From assembly GCF_004382795.1 (NCBI RefSeq), contig NZ_SMSG01000002.1, positions 248,001-312,000 of the forward strand: a stretch of DNA of 64,000 bases. Direction: 5' to 3'. The translations under genes and the position numbers were made by a program. The notes under the pieces are model-generated. The model was not told the DNA's origin. It made no database searches and saw only the letters and a list, made by a program, of their open reading frames with translations. Source of the DNA: Cumulibacter soli. Its GTDB lineage: Bacteria > Actinomycetota > Actinomycetes > Mycobacteriales > Antricoccaceae. Positions 42,979-51,806 of the stretch are shown piece by piece (position 1 is the stretch's first letter; the number at the start of each line of letters is the position of its first letter).

Positions 42979-44871
42979 TCACGCTGCGGTCGGTGCGGGC
43001 GCGGCACCGGCGCGGTCGGCCACACGCTCACCCCGTGTGCCGGTGTAGGCCGCGAGCAGGTCGGCGAGTTCGTGATGGAAATTGTCGCGCTCGCGCGGGT
43101 TCGTGACATGAAGCGCGAGCAGCGCTATCAATTCGTCGGCAGGGTCAAGACGGTCTTCTTCGCGGCACTCTTCGTCGTCGACCACCATTCCGGTCGCGCG
43201 CGCATCATCACAACCCGATCGTCGGATGCTGGCGTGTCGGGCGGCGTCGTCGATCTCCTGCTGGTCCGGTATCCGGATCCGCGTGTTCAGCACTGGCCGC
43301 TGGTCCGGATCGATCCAGGGCGGCGGGACCCACCACGGCAGCCCACCGACCATCCGCACCACCCAACCGTTCTTTTCGAACTCGCGATGATGGTGCCCGC
43401 ACAACAGAGTCAGATTGCCAAGATCAGTACGCCCGCCGCGCCACCACTCGATGACATGGTGCCGCTGACACCAATCCGGCGGCACATCGCACCCGGGGTA
43501 CGAACAGCCACGATCGCGCGCGATCAACGCGTTCGTCTGCCCCACGCTGGCGATCCGCCGTGAACGCCCGTACGCCACAATTCCGTCGGCCGCGCTGATC
43601 CATGTCGGAATCACCAACGCCTCATCAGCCAACCGTAGGAACTCCGCGCACGTCAGACGGTCCCCACCGGCGAGGCGGCCCACGTACCGCGACCGGTTAT
43701 CCCGGGCCCGATCACCACCTGCATTGCTGACACTCTGAGTGCTGAACTGGTCGTCGGCGTACTCGGCGCTCGAGGGATCCGGCACCACCCCAAGCGCCAA
43801 CATGACCGCGTCCATATCCACGGTGATATGTACCGTCGCCGCCGTCCCGCCCGACGCGGGGACACCGTTTAGGTCGAGCACGCGGCCCATTACGTCATAC
43901 AACGCATCGTGACGGCGCTGATCGGCCGAGCGCGCATCCCGACTGCCGTCCACCGTCGGCCGAGGCGCACCGAGCGGTGACAAGACCGCATCCACACGCG
44001 CCTTAGTTTCCGGAGTCAGAAAGCCGGTGATCGCATATGTGCCATCCCGACGCTGGCGACCGATGCGCAGGCCACGCCGCGCCGCGGTAGTTTCCGCACC
44101 TGGGCCCCGCCCATCCGGCAGCAACACCTCATCCAGGTGCTCGCCCACCGCTTTCAAGTCAGTCGGGCCCAACGCGCCCGCCTGCTCGAGGAGCGCCTGT
44201 TCGGCCTGCTCCAGCAGCGACGCGTCCAGCCCATCGATCGTGCGGATGCGGCGCATCGCCGCGCCGATCTCATCGACCTGCCCGCTCGTCACACTGCCAG
44301 CCCGTACAGCCGCACTCAACTGCGGCAACTCCGGCGGCTGCTCACCCGCACTGAACCCGTTACGCGGCAACAATTGCCTACCCCGGCGCACTCGCGCATT
44401 CGCCTCGCCGACACTGATCCGCAACGACCGGACAAGGGCATGCGCCACGCGCTTCTCCCCAGTCACGACCGCGAACGACGGGTCCTCCTCCGCGGCCTCG
44501 ACGAGCCGCGCATCAACCATGATGCCGCGGGTGCGGTGCCGCTCAAGCTCACCAGCCATTCTCAGCAGACACTGCGGATCCAGCGCCTGAAAAGCACCAC
44601 GCTCACCAATCGCGCACAACGCATCCATGCCCTGCGCCAGCAGGGCGAGGGCATCGTGGATCTCCCGCGAGAGCGCCGAGGCCACCACCCACGGACCAGC
44701 AACCCCCGCGTCGGCAGCCGCGCGTGCGTCCGCCGGCACAAACCGCAACGGATCAGCACCAGCAACACACCCGGTAGTGCCCGCGGCACGATCCCCATCA
44801 CGACGGAGGGCCGTAGCACCAGTATCCGCATCGACCGACACGCCGCAGCCCTCCCATCTGTTGGTTCTCAT
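42979..44871 (-). CDS. DUF222 / HNH endonuclease-domain protein (13E12-type)
   Basis: 630 aa. A DUF222 helical domain (SALSREIHDALALLAQGMDALCAIGERGAFQALDPQCLLRMAGELERHRTRG) leads to a C-terminal HNH module: CSYPGCDVPPDWCQRHHVIEWWRGGRTDLGNLTLLCGHHHREFEKNGW, with the double-CxxC zinc and catalytic HH...N...H. Such genes are spread as 13E12 repeats in mycobacteria, several under LexA control. An SOS box stands 12 bp upstream of this start. It lies just upstream of adnA on the same strand. Activity on DNA has rarely been tested. Confidence 0.9.
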   Translation of the reverse strand: MRTNRWEGCGVSVDADTGATALRRDGDRAAGTTGCVAGADPLRFVPADARAAADAGVAGPWVVASALSREIHDALALLAQGMDALCAIGERGAFQALDPQCLLRMAGELERHRTRGIMVDARLVEAAEEDPSFAVVTGEKRVAHALVRSLRISVGEANARVRRGRQLLPRNGFSAGEQPPELPQLSAAVRAGSVTSGQVDEIGAAMRRIRTIDGLDASLLEQAEQALLEQAGALGPTDLKAVGEHLDEVLLPDGRGPGAETTAARRGLRIGRQRRDGTYAITGFLTPETKARVDAVLSPLGAPRPTVDGSRDARSADQRRHDALYDVMGRVLDLNGVPASGGTAATVHITVDMDAVMLALGVVPDPSSAEYADDQFSTQSVSNAGGDRARDNRSRYVGRLAGGDRLTCAEFLRLADEALVIPTWISAADGIVAYGRSRRIASVGQTNALIARDRGCSYPGCDVPPDWCQRHHVIEWWRGGRTDLGNLTLLCGHHHREFEKNGWVVRMVGGLPWWVPPPWIDPDQRPVLNTRIRIPDQQEIDDAARHASIRRSGCDDARATGMVVDDEECREEDRLDPADELIALLALHVTNPRERDNFHHELADLLAAYTGTRGERVADRAGAAPAPTAA

Positions 44872-44883
44872 CGTCTCATCTTA

Positions 44884-44899
44884 TCGTACATATGTTCGA
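44884..44899. promoter_or_regulatory. SOS (LexA) box upstream of the DUF222-HNH gene
   Basis: TCGTACATATGTTCGA fits the actinobacterial LexA consensus TCGAAC-N4-GTTCGA with one mismatch (T for A at position 4). It lies 12 bp upstream of the start codon, between it and the -35 region, where binding would repress. A GATAAGAT-type -10-like run (TAAGAT) lies just downstream. Confidence 0.7.
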
Positions 44900-45141
44900 A
44901 CCATATGGCAATAGGTCACGCGCGCGAACTGTGATGACTCAGGACAAACTTGTCGCATCGAACTGCCAGCACGCGTGTGGCACCGGATGGACGAGCCGGC
45001 GCCAAGCCGACCGGGTCCTAATTTGGCTCGACACGCGCGACACCGGACCGGCGGAAGATCCGCGCCAGCGCCGCGATCGACCGCACTGGCACCATCGCCA
45101 TAGCGCGCATCTTGGTCGGCGCGCTGTCGGCGGATCCGGGA

Positions 45142-45459
45142 CTAGCGTTCCGCGAAGGCGGATCGGGCCACGCGCCCGTTCCGCAGTAGGACGCCCTCCG
45201 CGCTGAGGTGCTCGATCTGGCGCGCCGCGACCTCCGGCGCCGGCGTACCGTCGGCGCGCAGTACCCGCCACCACGGCACGCTCGCCCCGTATTGGCGCAT
45301 TACCCGCGCCACCTGCCGCGGTCCACCCATACCGAGTTCCGCGCCGACACGCGCAGCGATGTGGCCGTAAGACATCACCGTGCCACGCGGGATCGACTCG
45401 ACCACGCTCAGCACGGCATCGGCGTACTCGTCCAGCGACGCCCCAGCGCTCACCGCCAC
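45142..45459 (-). CDS. Alkyltransferase-like (ATL) DNA-binding protein
   Basis: 105 aa, the length of the MGMT/Ogt DNA-binding domain alone. The helix-turn-helix with SYGHIAARVG, the GGPRQVARVM arginine finger and PWWRVLRADG are present. The usual catalytic PCHRV reads PWWRV (W63 and W64), so the alkyl-accepting cysteine is missing, as in ATL proteins that flag O6-alkylguanine for nucleotide excision repair. Position matches Rv3204. Confidence 0.87.
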   Translation of the reverse strand: MAVSAGASLDEYADAVLSVVESIPRGTVMSYGHIAARVGAELGMGGPRQVARVMRQYGASVPWWRVLRADGTPAPEVAARQIEHLSAEGVLLRNGRVARSAFAER

Positions 45460-45507
45460 ACCTTCCCATCACTGCCGTTACGCAAACCCGAATGGCCTCA
45501 ACGCCAG

Positions 45508-45597
45508 CCCGCACAGCCAACCCGCACAGCCAACCCAACCTGACGCGCGAAACTAACGGATTGGGTCGACACGCGAAAACTACGTCACGCGAAGCTA
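45508..45597. repeat. Short direct repeats between the ATL and moeZ genes
   Basis: CCCGCACAGCCAA is duplicated at 45508-45520 and 45521-45533. Three degenerate CGCGAAACTA-type copies follow at about 45546, 45572 and 45588. No open frame or hairpin is associated. Confidence 0.5.
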
Positions 45598-45599
45598 GG

Positions 45600-46745
45600 T
45601 CAGTAGCTCGTCAGACTCTCATCGACGTCAGCGATCCAGCCCAGAATCCCACCGGACATGTGCCATACCCGCTCGTACCCGGCGGCCCGCAGTTCTTTGA
45701 GCGCATGCCCAGAACGCCCGCCGGACTTGCAGTACAACAGGACGTCACGATCCGTAGCCAAGTACGCCGCCGGGTCCGCGGTCAGCGTCTCCCGCGGCAC
45801 CAGCATCGCGCCATCGATCCGGCAGATCTGGGCTTCGTACTCCTCGCGGACGTCGATCAACTGAATATCGCGATGCGTAATCCATCGTTGCGCCTCACGC
45901 GCATCAATCGTGCGATCGGCGATCGGGTCCTCAACGGAATCAGTGGGCTCGCTCAGGGCGGTGATCGGCGGCAGCCCGCGCGAGGCGAACGAGACGGTGC
46001 GCATCGACATCGACAACAAATCGCACACCAGCACTGAGCCGAGTAACGGCCGACCGATACCGATCAAGAGTTTCGCTGCCTCAGTCGCCATGAGCGATCC
46101 CACGACACCACAGATAGACCCGATGACGCCCGCCTCGGAGCACGACGGTACGAGGCCCGGAGCGGGCGCGACGGGGTGCAGATCGCGATACGTGCGCGCG
46201 AGCCCGTCCGGCGCGTTTTGCCAGAACACGCTCACTTGCCCCTCGAATCCGAGGATCGACCCCCACACATACGGGATGCCGGCGATCGCGCATGCGTCAT
46301 TAACCAGGTACCGCGTGTCAAAGTTGTCGCTGCCGTCGAGCACCAGGTCATACCCCGAGACGATCTCGACAGCATTCTGCGTCGTGAGCCGTTCGGGGTG
46401 CCGCCGTACCGCGACCCCGGTGTTGAGTCGACCCAGCGCGGCTGCGGCCGAGTCCACCTTCATCGCACCGATATCCGACTCGGTATGGATCACCTGGCGC
46501 TGAAGATTCGAGCGCTCGACGCGATCGTCATCGATCACGCCGATGACGCCCACACCCGCAGCCGCAAGATACTGCATCGCGGCGGACCCCAGCCCGCCGG
46601 CACCGATCGAGAGGACTCGCGCGCCAGCCAGGCGCCGTTGCCCGTCTTCACCTACCGCCGAGAGCGCGAGGTGTCGCGAGTACCGCACTCGGTCGTCACT
46701 GGTCAGCGGCGCCGATGGCTCAACGATGGGTTCGATGGGGACCAC
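45600..46745 (-). CDS. moeZ: Adenylyltransferase/sulfurtransferase MoeZ
   Basis: 381 aa. A ThiF-type adenylation domain (ARVLSIGAGGLGSAAMQYLAAAGVGVIGVIDDDRVERSNLQRQVIH, ATP-binding GxGxxG; QTVLDGSDNFDTRYLVND-type segment) joins a rhodanese domain with the persulfide cysteine in LLYCKSGGRSGHALKELRAAG. MoeZ activates sulfur-carrier C-termini (CysO, MoaD2) for cysteine, molybdopterin and thiamine-type sulfur transfer. Counterpart of Rv3206c. Third in a minus-strand run after the hydrolase and DUF3152 genes. No distinct CxxC zinc pair is obvious. Confidence 0.93.
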   Translation of the reverse strand: MVPIEPIVEPSAPLTSDDRVRYSRHLALSAVGEDGQRRLAGARVLSIGAGGLGSAAMQYLAAAGVGVIGVIDDDRVERSNLQRQVIHTESDIGAMKVDSAAAALGRLNTGVAVRRHPERLTTQNAVEIVSGYDLVLDGSDNFDTRYLVNDACAIAGIPYVWGSILGFEGQVSVFWQNAPDGLARTYRDLHPVAPAPGLVPSCSEAGVIGSICGVVGSLMATEAAKLLIGIGRPLLGSVLVCDLLSMSMRTVSFASRGLPPITALSEPTDSVEDPIADRTIDAREAQRWITHRDIQLIDVREEYEAQICRIDGAMLVPRETLTADPAAYLATDRDVLLYCKSGGRSGHALKELRAAGYERVWHMSGGILGWIADVDESLTSY

Positions 46746-46768
46746 CTCCGCGATCCAGCCTAATCGCG

Positions 46769-47686
46769 TCAGCCGGGCGCGTTCGGGTCGTCCGCTGGAC
46801 TGTTCGGGTACGGATACGGGTTACGCACGCATCCCTCAAGTCGCAACGTCTGCTGCAGCATCACCGGCGCCTTCTGCCCGGGTCCCGGACAGTTCACGTG
46901 GCCGTACCCAAGGTAGTGCCCGACCTCATGATTAATGACGTACTGGCGGTACTCCCACAAGTGCCCCTCGTAATCCGGCACGCCCACCGACCAACGCGCC
47001 AGGTTGATTACGACGTTGTCGCCGTACCGACACGAGGTGTATCCCTCGGTGCCGTATCCGGGGCAATAGCCTTCGACATGTTGCGGGCTGACCAGCAAGA
47101 TATGCATCGCCGCAGAACCATCGCTGGTCCGCTGAAAACTGCGCTGACCACCGGCGGTCCACCCGCGCTCGTCCGCCAGGATCTCTTCGACGTACGAGGC
47201 GAATTGCTCGCCGTCCACGCCGAGTCCGCCCTCGATCTGCACATCGAATTGCGTGAGGGGACCACCTGCGCCGAGGTTCTCACTCGTTCCCGGCACCACC
47301 GCCAACGTGCCATCGCCGGCTTCTACATAGTCCGGCGAGGGGGCCGCAGAATCCGCAGCCGGACTCGCCGCCGACGAACTGCTACCCGAAGCGCCCGACG
47401 ATCCAGACTTCTTCGAAGACTTCGACGACGACTTCGCCGACGAGGACGCGTTCGGAGACGACGAGCCAGCGGCCGACGATGAGGCTGCCGGGGACGACGT
47501 ATCAGCGGAACCGCCCGCCGCCTGCGCATCGGAGCCCGACGTCTCTGAGCCCGCGGCATCGGAGCCCGAACCGGACTGCAGCGAAATCACCAACGCCACA
47601 ATGATCACCACCGCGAGCGCCGGCAGCGCGACGGCGCGCCAGCCATATCGGCTCACCGCGGACTTGAGAGCGCCGTCATCACTCAT
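46769..47686 (-). CDS. DUF3152 predicted secreted metalloprotease-like protein
   Basis: 305 aa. An N-terminal transmembrane/signal anchor (about 19-36, AVALPALAVVIIVALVISL) is followed by a Ser/Ala-rich linker of about 85 residues and a DUF3152 domain containing HEVGHYLGYGH (HExxHxxxxxH, metzincin-like) and a following Met-turn-like VMLQQTL. The linker (SSSAKSSSKSSKKSGSS) suggests cell-surface tethering. Counterpart of Rv3207c. Proteolysis is predicted, not shown. Five bases separate it from the upstream hydrolase gene. Confidence 0.87.
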   Translation of the reverse strand: MSDDGALKSAVSRYGWRAVALPALAVVIIVALVISLQSGSGSDAAGSETSGSDAQAAGGSADTSSPAASSSAAGSSSPNASSSAKSSSKSSKKSGSSGASGSSSSAASPAADSAAPSPDYVEAGDGTLAVVPGTSENLGAGGPLTQFDVQIEGGLGVDGEQFASYVEEILADERGWTAGGQRSFQRTSDGSAAMHILLVSPQHVEGYCPGYGTEGYTSCRYGDNVVINLARWSVGVPDYEGHLWEYRQYVINHEVGHYLGYGHVNCPGPGQKAPVMLQQTLRLEGCVRNPYPYPNSPADDPNAPG

Positions 47687-47691
47687 CGAGA

Positions 47692-48663
47692 TTACGCAGC
47701 CTCCCTGCCCGCGGAAGCCCGGCGCACCAGGTCAACAACGAACTCCGCGGTCTCGACGGGAGCCTCGAGTTGGGCCGTATGACCGACCTCGTCGAGGATG
47801 TGCACCTGCGAGCCGGAGATCGTGGTGCCGAGCTTCGGTGCCCGCTTGACCGGGACCAACCGATCAGCGGCACCCCAGATGATCGTGGTCGGCACGTCCA
47901 GAGTCGCGGCCAGCCGCCACGGGTGATCCTTGCGGCGGTGCAGGTGCGCGGCTACTAGCCCTCGAAGACTGCCGGAGAATGCGGCGTTCGCCCACGGATA
48001 GCCGGCGCGTACGGCGACCTCGTCGCGCTGTTGCAGCAATCGCTCGTACGGGATGTTCTCGGGGTGTGCGAAACAGATCGCGGCGGACATTTTTGCCCGG
48101 GCCATCGCGTCGTCGCCCGGTCCGTACCGCTGCTGCAGACGGTCACCCAGGAACGGCACGGCCAGCAGCGCCAACCGAGGATCGGCGTCCGTCGGCGCCT
48201 CGAATCCGGGTACGGCCGGCGAAATCAGCGTCAGCGTCTCGACTAGATCCGGGCGCATCGCAGCAACCCTGATCGAGATCAGCCCGCCCATCGAGTTTCC
48301 GACGAGGTGCACCGGTCGGTCCGCGACCGCCTCAATTGCCGCAATAGTCCAGCGCGACGCCGCGGTGATCGAGTAGTTACCGTCCGGCGCTGGGTCGGAC
48401 TCGCCCCAGCCCGGTAGGTCCAGAGCGATCGACGCTCCGACCCGCTGCAATGCGGTTGCTAGGTCCGTCCAGTTGGTTGCCGAACCACCGAGCCCGTGAA
48501 CGTGGAAGAACGGCGTCGTGTTCGGCGGTCCGGGAGTATGTCGCGCATAGAGGTTCACCGACCGATCCTGGCCGCCGATCGTGGTGGTGACACGCTCAAA
48601 CCGTCCCGGCCACGGCGTGATACGGGAGGTCGGATCGACGATGGTTGCAGGCACAGCGGACAC
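47692..48663 (-). CDS. Alpha/beta hydrolase
   Basis: 323 aa. Signatures: HGLGGSATNWTDLATALQRVGASIALDLPGWGESDPAPDG (oxyanion and strand), LVGNSMGGLISIRVAAM (nucleophile Ser in GNSMGG), LIWGAADRLVP (Asp region) and ILDEVGHTAQLEAP (His). The catalytic triad is complete, typical of esterases and C-C hydrolases. It is first in the run with DUF3152 and moeZ and divergent from the TetR gene at 48881. The substrate is unknown. Confidence 0.87.
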   Translation of the reverse strand: MSAVPATIVDPTSRITPWPGRFERVTTTIGGQDRSVNLYARHTPGPPNTTPFFHVHGLGGSATNWTDLATALQRVGASIALDLPGWGESDPAPDGNYSITAASRWTIAAIEAVADRPVHLVGNSMGGLISIRVAAMRPDLVETLTLISPAVPGFEAPTDADPRLALLAVPFLGDRLQQRYGPGDDAMARAKMSAAICFAHPENIPYERLLQQRDEVAVRAGYPWANAAFSGSLRGLVAAHLHRRKDHPWRLAATLDVPTTIIWGAADRLVPVKRAPKLGTTISGSQVHILDEVGHTAQLEAPVETAEFVVDLVRRASAGREAA

Positions 48664-48880
48664 AACAGACTCTCTTAGAATGGCAAAACGGGTGTGTGGC
48701 GCGGACGCGCCAGGTGTTCGACGCGGCCATCCAGGATAACGCTCCAGGCGGCGCGTGGGGCCTTTTGCTGCGAATCGATCTCGATCGCCTCCTCACCGCG
48801 CGCTGCGCGGAGGCGATCAGTAGTCTGATACTCCAGCACATGGCGCTCCACTGAGGCGTCCGTCACCTTAGGAGGCCACA

Positions 48881-49540
48881 GTGGCTGAGCCCGATGCACC
48901 CGGAACCGCAGAGCCACAGTCCTCGCCCGCGCTTCCCCGTGGCCGCATGTCACGTGCGCAACGACGCGAACAATTGTTGGATGCCGCCCGTCAAGTCTTC
49001 GTCACCGCCGGCTACCACCAAGCCGCGATGGACGACATCGCCGAACGCGCCGGCGTCAGCAAGCCCGTCCTCTACCAACACTTCCCCGGCAAACTCGAGC
49101 TGTATCTGGGCCTACTCGACACGCACATCAGGGATCTCACCGATCTCATCGAAGAGGCGATGGGGCGTTCGGCCGACAACCAGGAGCGCGTGCGCGCGGC
49201 CGTCGCGGCGTACTTCGATTTCGTCGACTCCGGCAGTGAGGGCTACCGACTGGTCTTCGAATCGGACCTGCGTAACGACCCCCAGGTCGGCGAGAAAGTT
49301 GCCGCCGCCCAGGAAGCCTGCGTTGCCGCGATCACCCGCTCGATCGCGGGCGACACCGGGATCGATCCCGACCGGGCTCGGGTGCTCGGCGTAGGCGTCG
49401 TCGGAGTGAGCGTCGCGAGCGCGAGCGCCTGGCAGCAAAACCGCGATTCGATGTCCCGCCAGGACGCCATCGAATTGGTCGCCGCACTGCTGTGGGGCGG
49501 GCTCTCCGCTTTCCCCGCCGCGCATCGGGACGAGGACTGA
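48881..49540 (+). CDS. TetR-family regulator (Rv3208 type)
   Basis: 219 aa from GTG 48881 (AGGAGG at 48870-48875). HTH: AQRREQLLDAARQVFVTAGYHQAAMDDIAERAGVSKPVLYQHFPGKLELYLGLLDTHIRDLTDLIEEAM. The C-terminal part, with FDFVDSGSEGYRLVFESDLRNDPQVGEKVAAAQEACVAAI, is the TetR_C_11-type seen in this conserved position. It may regulate the hydrolase-moeZ group opposite or the DUF3107 gene downstream; the effector is unknown. Counterpart of Rv3208. The first 15 residues are Pro/Glu-rich and may be dispensable. Confidence 0.9.
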   Translation: MAEPDAPGTAEPQSSPALPRGRMSRAQRREQLLDAARQVFVTAGYHQAAMDDIAERAGVSKPVLYQHFPGKLELYLGLLDTHIRDLTDLIEEAMGRSADNQERVRAAVAAYFDFVDSGSEGYRLVFESDLRNDPQVGEKVAAAQEACVAAITRSIAGDTGIDPDRARVLGVGVVGVSVASASAWQQNRDSMSRQDAIELVAALLWGGLSAFPAAHRDED

Positions 49541-49652
49541 GCAACGGCGTTCGCTGTGGGCGTTCGCGTTGCGACGCCCAACTCATCGCGCATGGCATAG
49601 CCTCGTTCGCGTGCCGCTCACGCGGCGCACCGGACGAAGCACAAGGAGCATC

Positions 49653-49883
49653 GTGGACATCAAGATCGGCATCACCCAGTCCCCCCGCGAACTCGTCATC
49701 GACTCGGCGCAGGAAGTCGACGCGGTCAAGCAGGCCGTCACCGAGGCCCTCGCCAACCAGGAAGGCGTGCTGGAACTCGCTGACCGTCGCGGTCGGGCGT
49801 ACATCGTGCCTTCGGCAAAGGTCGCGTACGTCGAGATCGGTGAGGCCGACGGACGCCGAGTGGGCTTCGCCGCAGGCGACTAA
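49653..49883 (+). CDS. DUF3107 small protein (TB9.4/Rv3208A type)
   Basis: 76 aa from GTG 49653 (AAGGAG upstream). MDIKIGITQSPRELVIDSAQEVDAVKQAVTEALANQEGVLELADRRGRAYIVPSAKVAYVEIGEADGRRVGF matches the whole family: a beta-alpha-beta fold with no known catalytic residues. It is an abundant cytosolic protein in mycobacteria and is conserved directly after the TetR gene. Its function is unknown. The start is short but exact. Confidence 0.9.
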   Translation: MDIKIGITQSPRELVIDSAQEVDAVKQAVTEALANQEGVLELADRRGRAYIVPSAKVAYVEIGEADGRRVGFAAGD

Positions 49884-50070
49884 TCCCCGCGAACGCGAGC
49901 CCGCGCGCTAGACTAGCCATGTTTATGTGCGCGGGCACCGCCGAATCACACTCACCAGAGGGTTCGGCGACACGAGCCGATGAGTCGAGCACACCCACGA
50001 TGGGCGCTCCTCAAGACTTCTCGTTCGATGTGTCCGTGCGTGCGATCAACGACGCAGAAGGACACCAGAA

Positions 50071-51789
50071 TTGAGTGACACCCAAACCTCAGGCCACGAG
50101 GCCGAGGCTACTGAACCCGTGACTACCGAACCGGCCGCAAGCACCGACAATGTCGATATCGAGGGACTTGACGCCCCGGTAGTGGATGTCGCGGCGCAGG
50201 ACGTAGAAGATCCCGGCGAGACTGCACTACAACCGACGTTCGCCGAGTTGGGCACCCGCACCGAGACTGTCGAGGCGCTCGCCGAGATCGGTATCGTGCG
50301 CACGTTCCCCATCCAACAGATGACCTTGCAGATCGCCATGGGCGGGCACGACTTGATCGGGCAGGCCCGCACCGGCACCGGCAAAACGCTCGGGTTCGGC
50401 GTTCCGATCCTGGAACAGATCTCCAGCAAGGCTGAGGGCGCCGACGGCACCCCGCAGGCGCTGATCGTCGTACCAACCCGCGAATTGTGCGTACAGGTCA
50501 CCCGCGATCTGCAGCAGGCCGGCAGCAAACGAAAGATCCGCGTCGAGGCAATCTATGGCGGCCGCGCGTACGAGCCGCAGATCGCCGCGCTGGAAAAGGG
50601 CGTCGACATCGTTGTGGGCACCCCCGGTCGGCTGATCGATCTGGCCGAGCAGGCGAAGATCGTCCTCGGCAAGGTCAAGATCCTGGTGCTGGACGAGGCC
50701 GACGAGATGCTCGACCTCGGCTTCCTACCCGACATCGAGAAGATCTTGCGCATGGTGCCCCAGGAGCGCCAGACGCTGTTGTTTTCCGCGACGATGCCCG
50801 GTCCGATCGTGACCCTGGCGCGTCAGTTCATGACGCAGCCGACGCATATTCGCGCCGAGGCACATGACGACAATCAGACCGCGCCGTCGATCCGGCAGAT
50901 CGTCTACCGCGCGCACGCGCTGGACAAGCCCGAGCTGCTGGCGCGGGTCCTCCAGGTCCCTGACCGCGAACTCACCCTGATCTTCACCCGCACCAAGCGG
51001 ACGGCGCAGAACGTAGCGAACGAGTTGGAAGACCGCGGCTTCGCCGCTGCCGCGGTGCACGGTGACTTAGGTCAGGGCGCCCGCGAGCAGGCGCTGCGCG
51101 CATTCCGCTCCGGCAAGGTCGACGTCCTGGTCGCGACTGATGTCGCCGCCCGCGGTCTGGACATCAGCGGCGTCTCGCACGTGGTCAACTACCAGACCCC
51201 CGAGGATGAGAAGACCTATGTGCACCGGATCGGCCGCACCGGCCGCGCCGGTAAGGAAGGCATCGCGATCACGCTCGTCGACTGGGACGATCTACCCCGG
51301 TGGGCGCTGATCGACAAGCTCCTCGAGCTCGGCATCCCCGAACCGGTTGAGACGTACTCGACCTCCCCGCACCTCTACGAAGAGCTCGGCATCCCCACTG
51401 AAGCCACCGGCCGGTTACCGCGTAGCAAACGGACCCGAGAGGGATTGGACGCCGAACAGGTCGAGGACCTCGGCGAGCGTAAGCGAGACTCGCGTCGAGC
51501 CGGCGGCCGCAACAGCGCAGCCGAAAGCGAACCGCGGCGCAAACCGCGCTCCGGCGCACCGCGACGTCGTACCCGTGGTGCGCGTCGCCCCAGCGGTGAG
51601 GGACAAGGCGAGCAGCAGGCCCAGCACAAGCCGGCCACCGACGGCTCGAAGGACGCACAGAACTCCTCCGGCGCGCCGCGTCGCCGTCGCTCTCGCGGTC
51701 GCCGCGGCGGCGCGAAGCGAAGCGATGCGACCGGGTCGTCGAACGCATCCGGCGCAACTGACTCCACGGCCAGCGGTACGGCCGAATAA
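50071..51789 (+). CDS. DEAD-box RNA helicase (RhlE/DeaD-like)
   Basis: 572 aa from TTG 50071 (AGAAGGA upstream). Motifs: FAELGTRTETVEALAEIGIVRTFPIQQMTLQIAMGGHDLIGQARTGTGKTLGFG (Q motif and Walker A), VPTRELCVQV, TPGRLIDL, VLDEADEMLDLGF (DEAD), LLFSATMPG (SAT), RGLDISGVSHVVNY and HRIGRTGRAG. The C-terminal 130 residues are Arg/Ser/Gly-rich (RRRTRGARRPSGEGQGEQQ, APRRRRSRGRRGGAKRS), a typical RNA-binding tail. It acts in RNA unwinding and ribosome or RNA decay. Counterpart of Rv3211. Confidence 0.93.
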   Translation: MSDTQTSGHEAEATEPVTTEPAASTDNVDIEGLDAPVVDVAAQDVEDPGETALQPTFAELGTRTETVEALAEIGIVRTFPIQQMTLQIAMGGHDLIGQARTGTGKTLGFGVPILEQISSKAEGADGTPQALIVVPTRELCVQVTRDLQQAGSKRKIRVEAIYGGRAYEPQIAALEKGVDIVVGTPGRLIDLAEQAKIVLGKVKILVLDEADEMLDLGFLPDIEKILRMVPQERQTLLFSATMPGPIVTLARQFMTQPTHIRAEAHDDNQTAPSIRQIVYRAHALDKPELLARVLQVPDRELTLIFTRTKRTAQNVANELEDRGFAAAAVHGDLGQGAREQALRAFRSGKVDVLVATDVAARGLDISGVSHVVNYQTPEDEKTYVHRIGRTGRAGKEGIAITLVDWDDLPRWALIDKLLELGIPEPVETYSTSPHLYEELGIPTEATGRLPRSKRTREGLDAEQVEDLGERKRDSRRAGGRNSAAESEPRRKPRSGAPRRRTRGARRPSGEGQGEQQAQHKPATDGSKDAQNSSGAPRRRRSRGRRGGAKRSDATGSSNASGATDSTASGTAE

Positions 51790-51806
51790 CGCCCGCGAAC
51801 CGCAGC

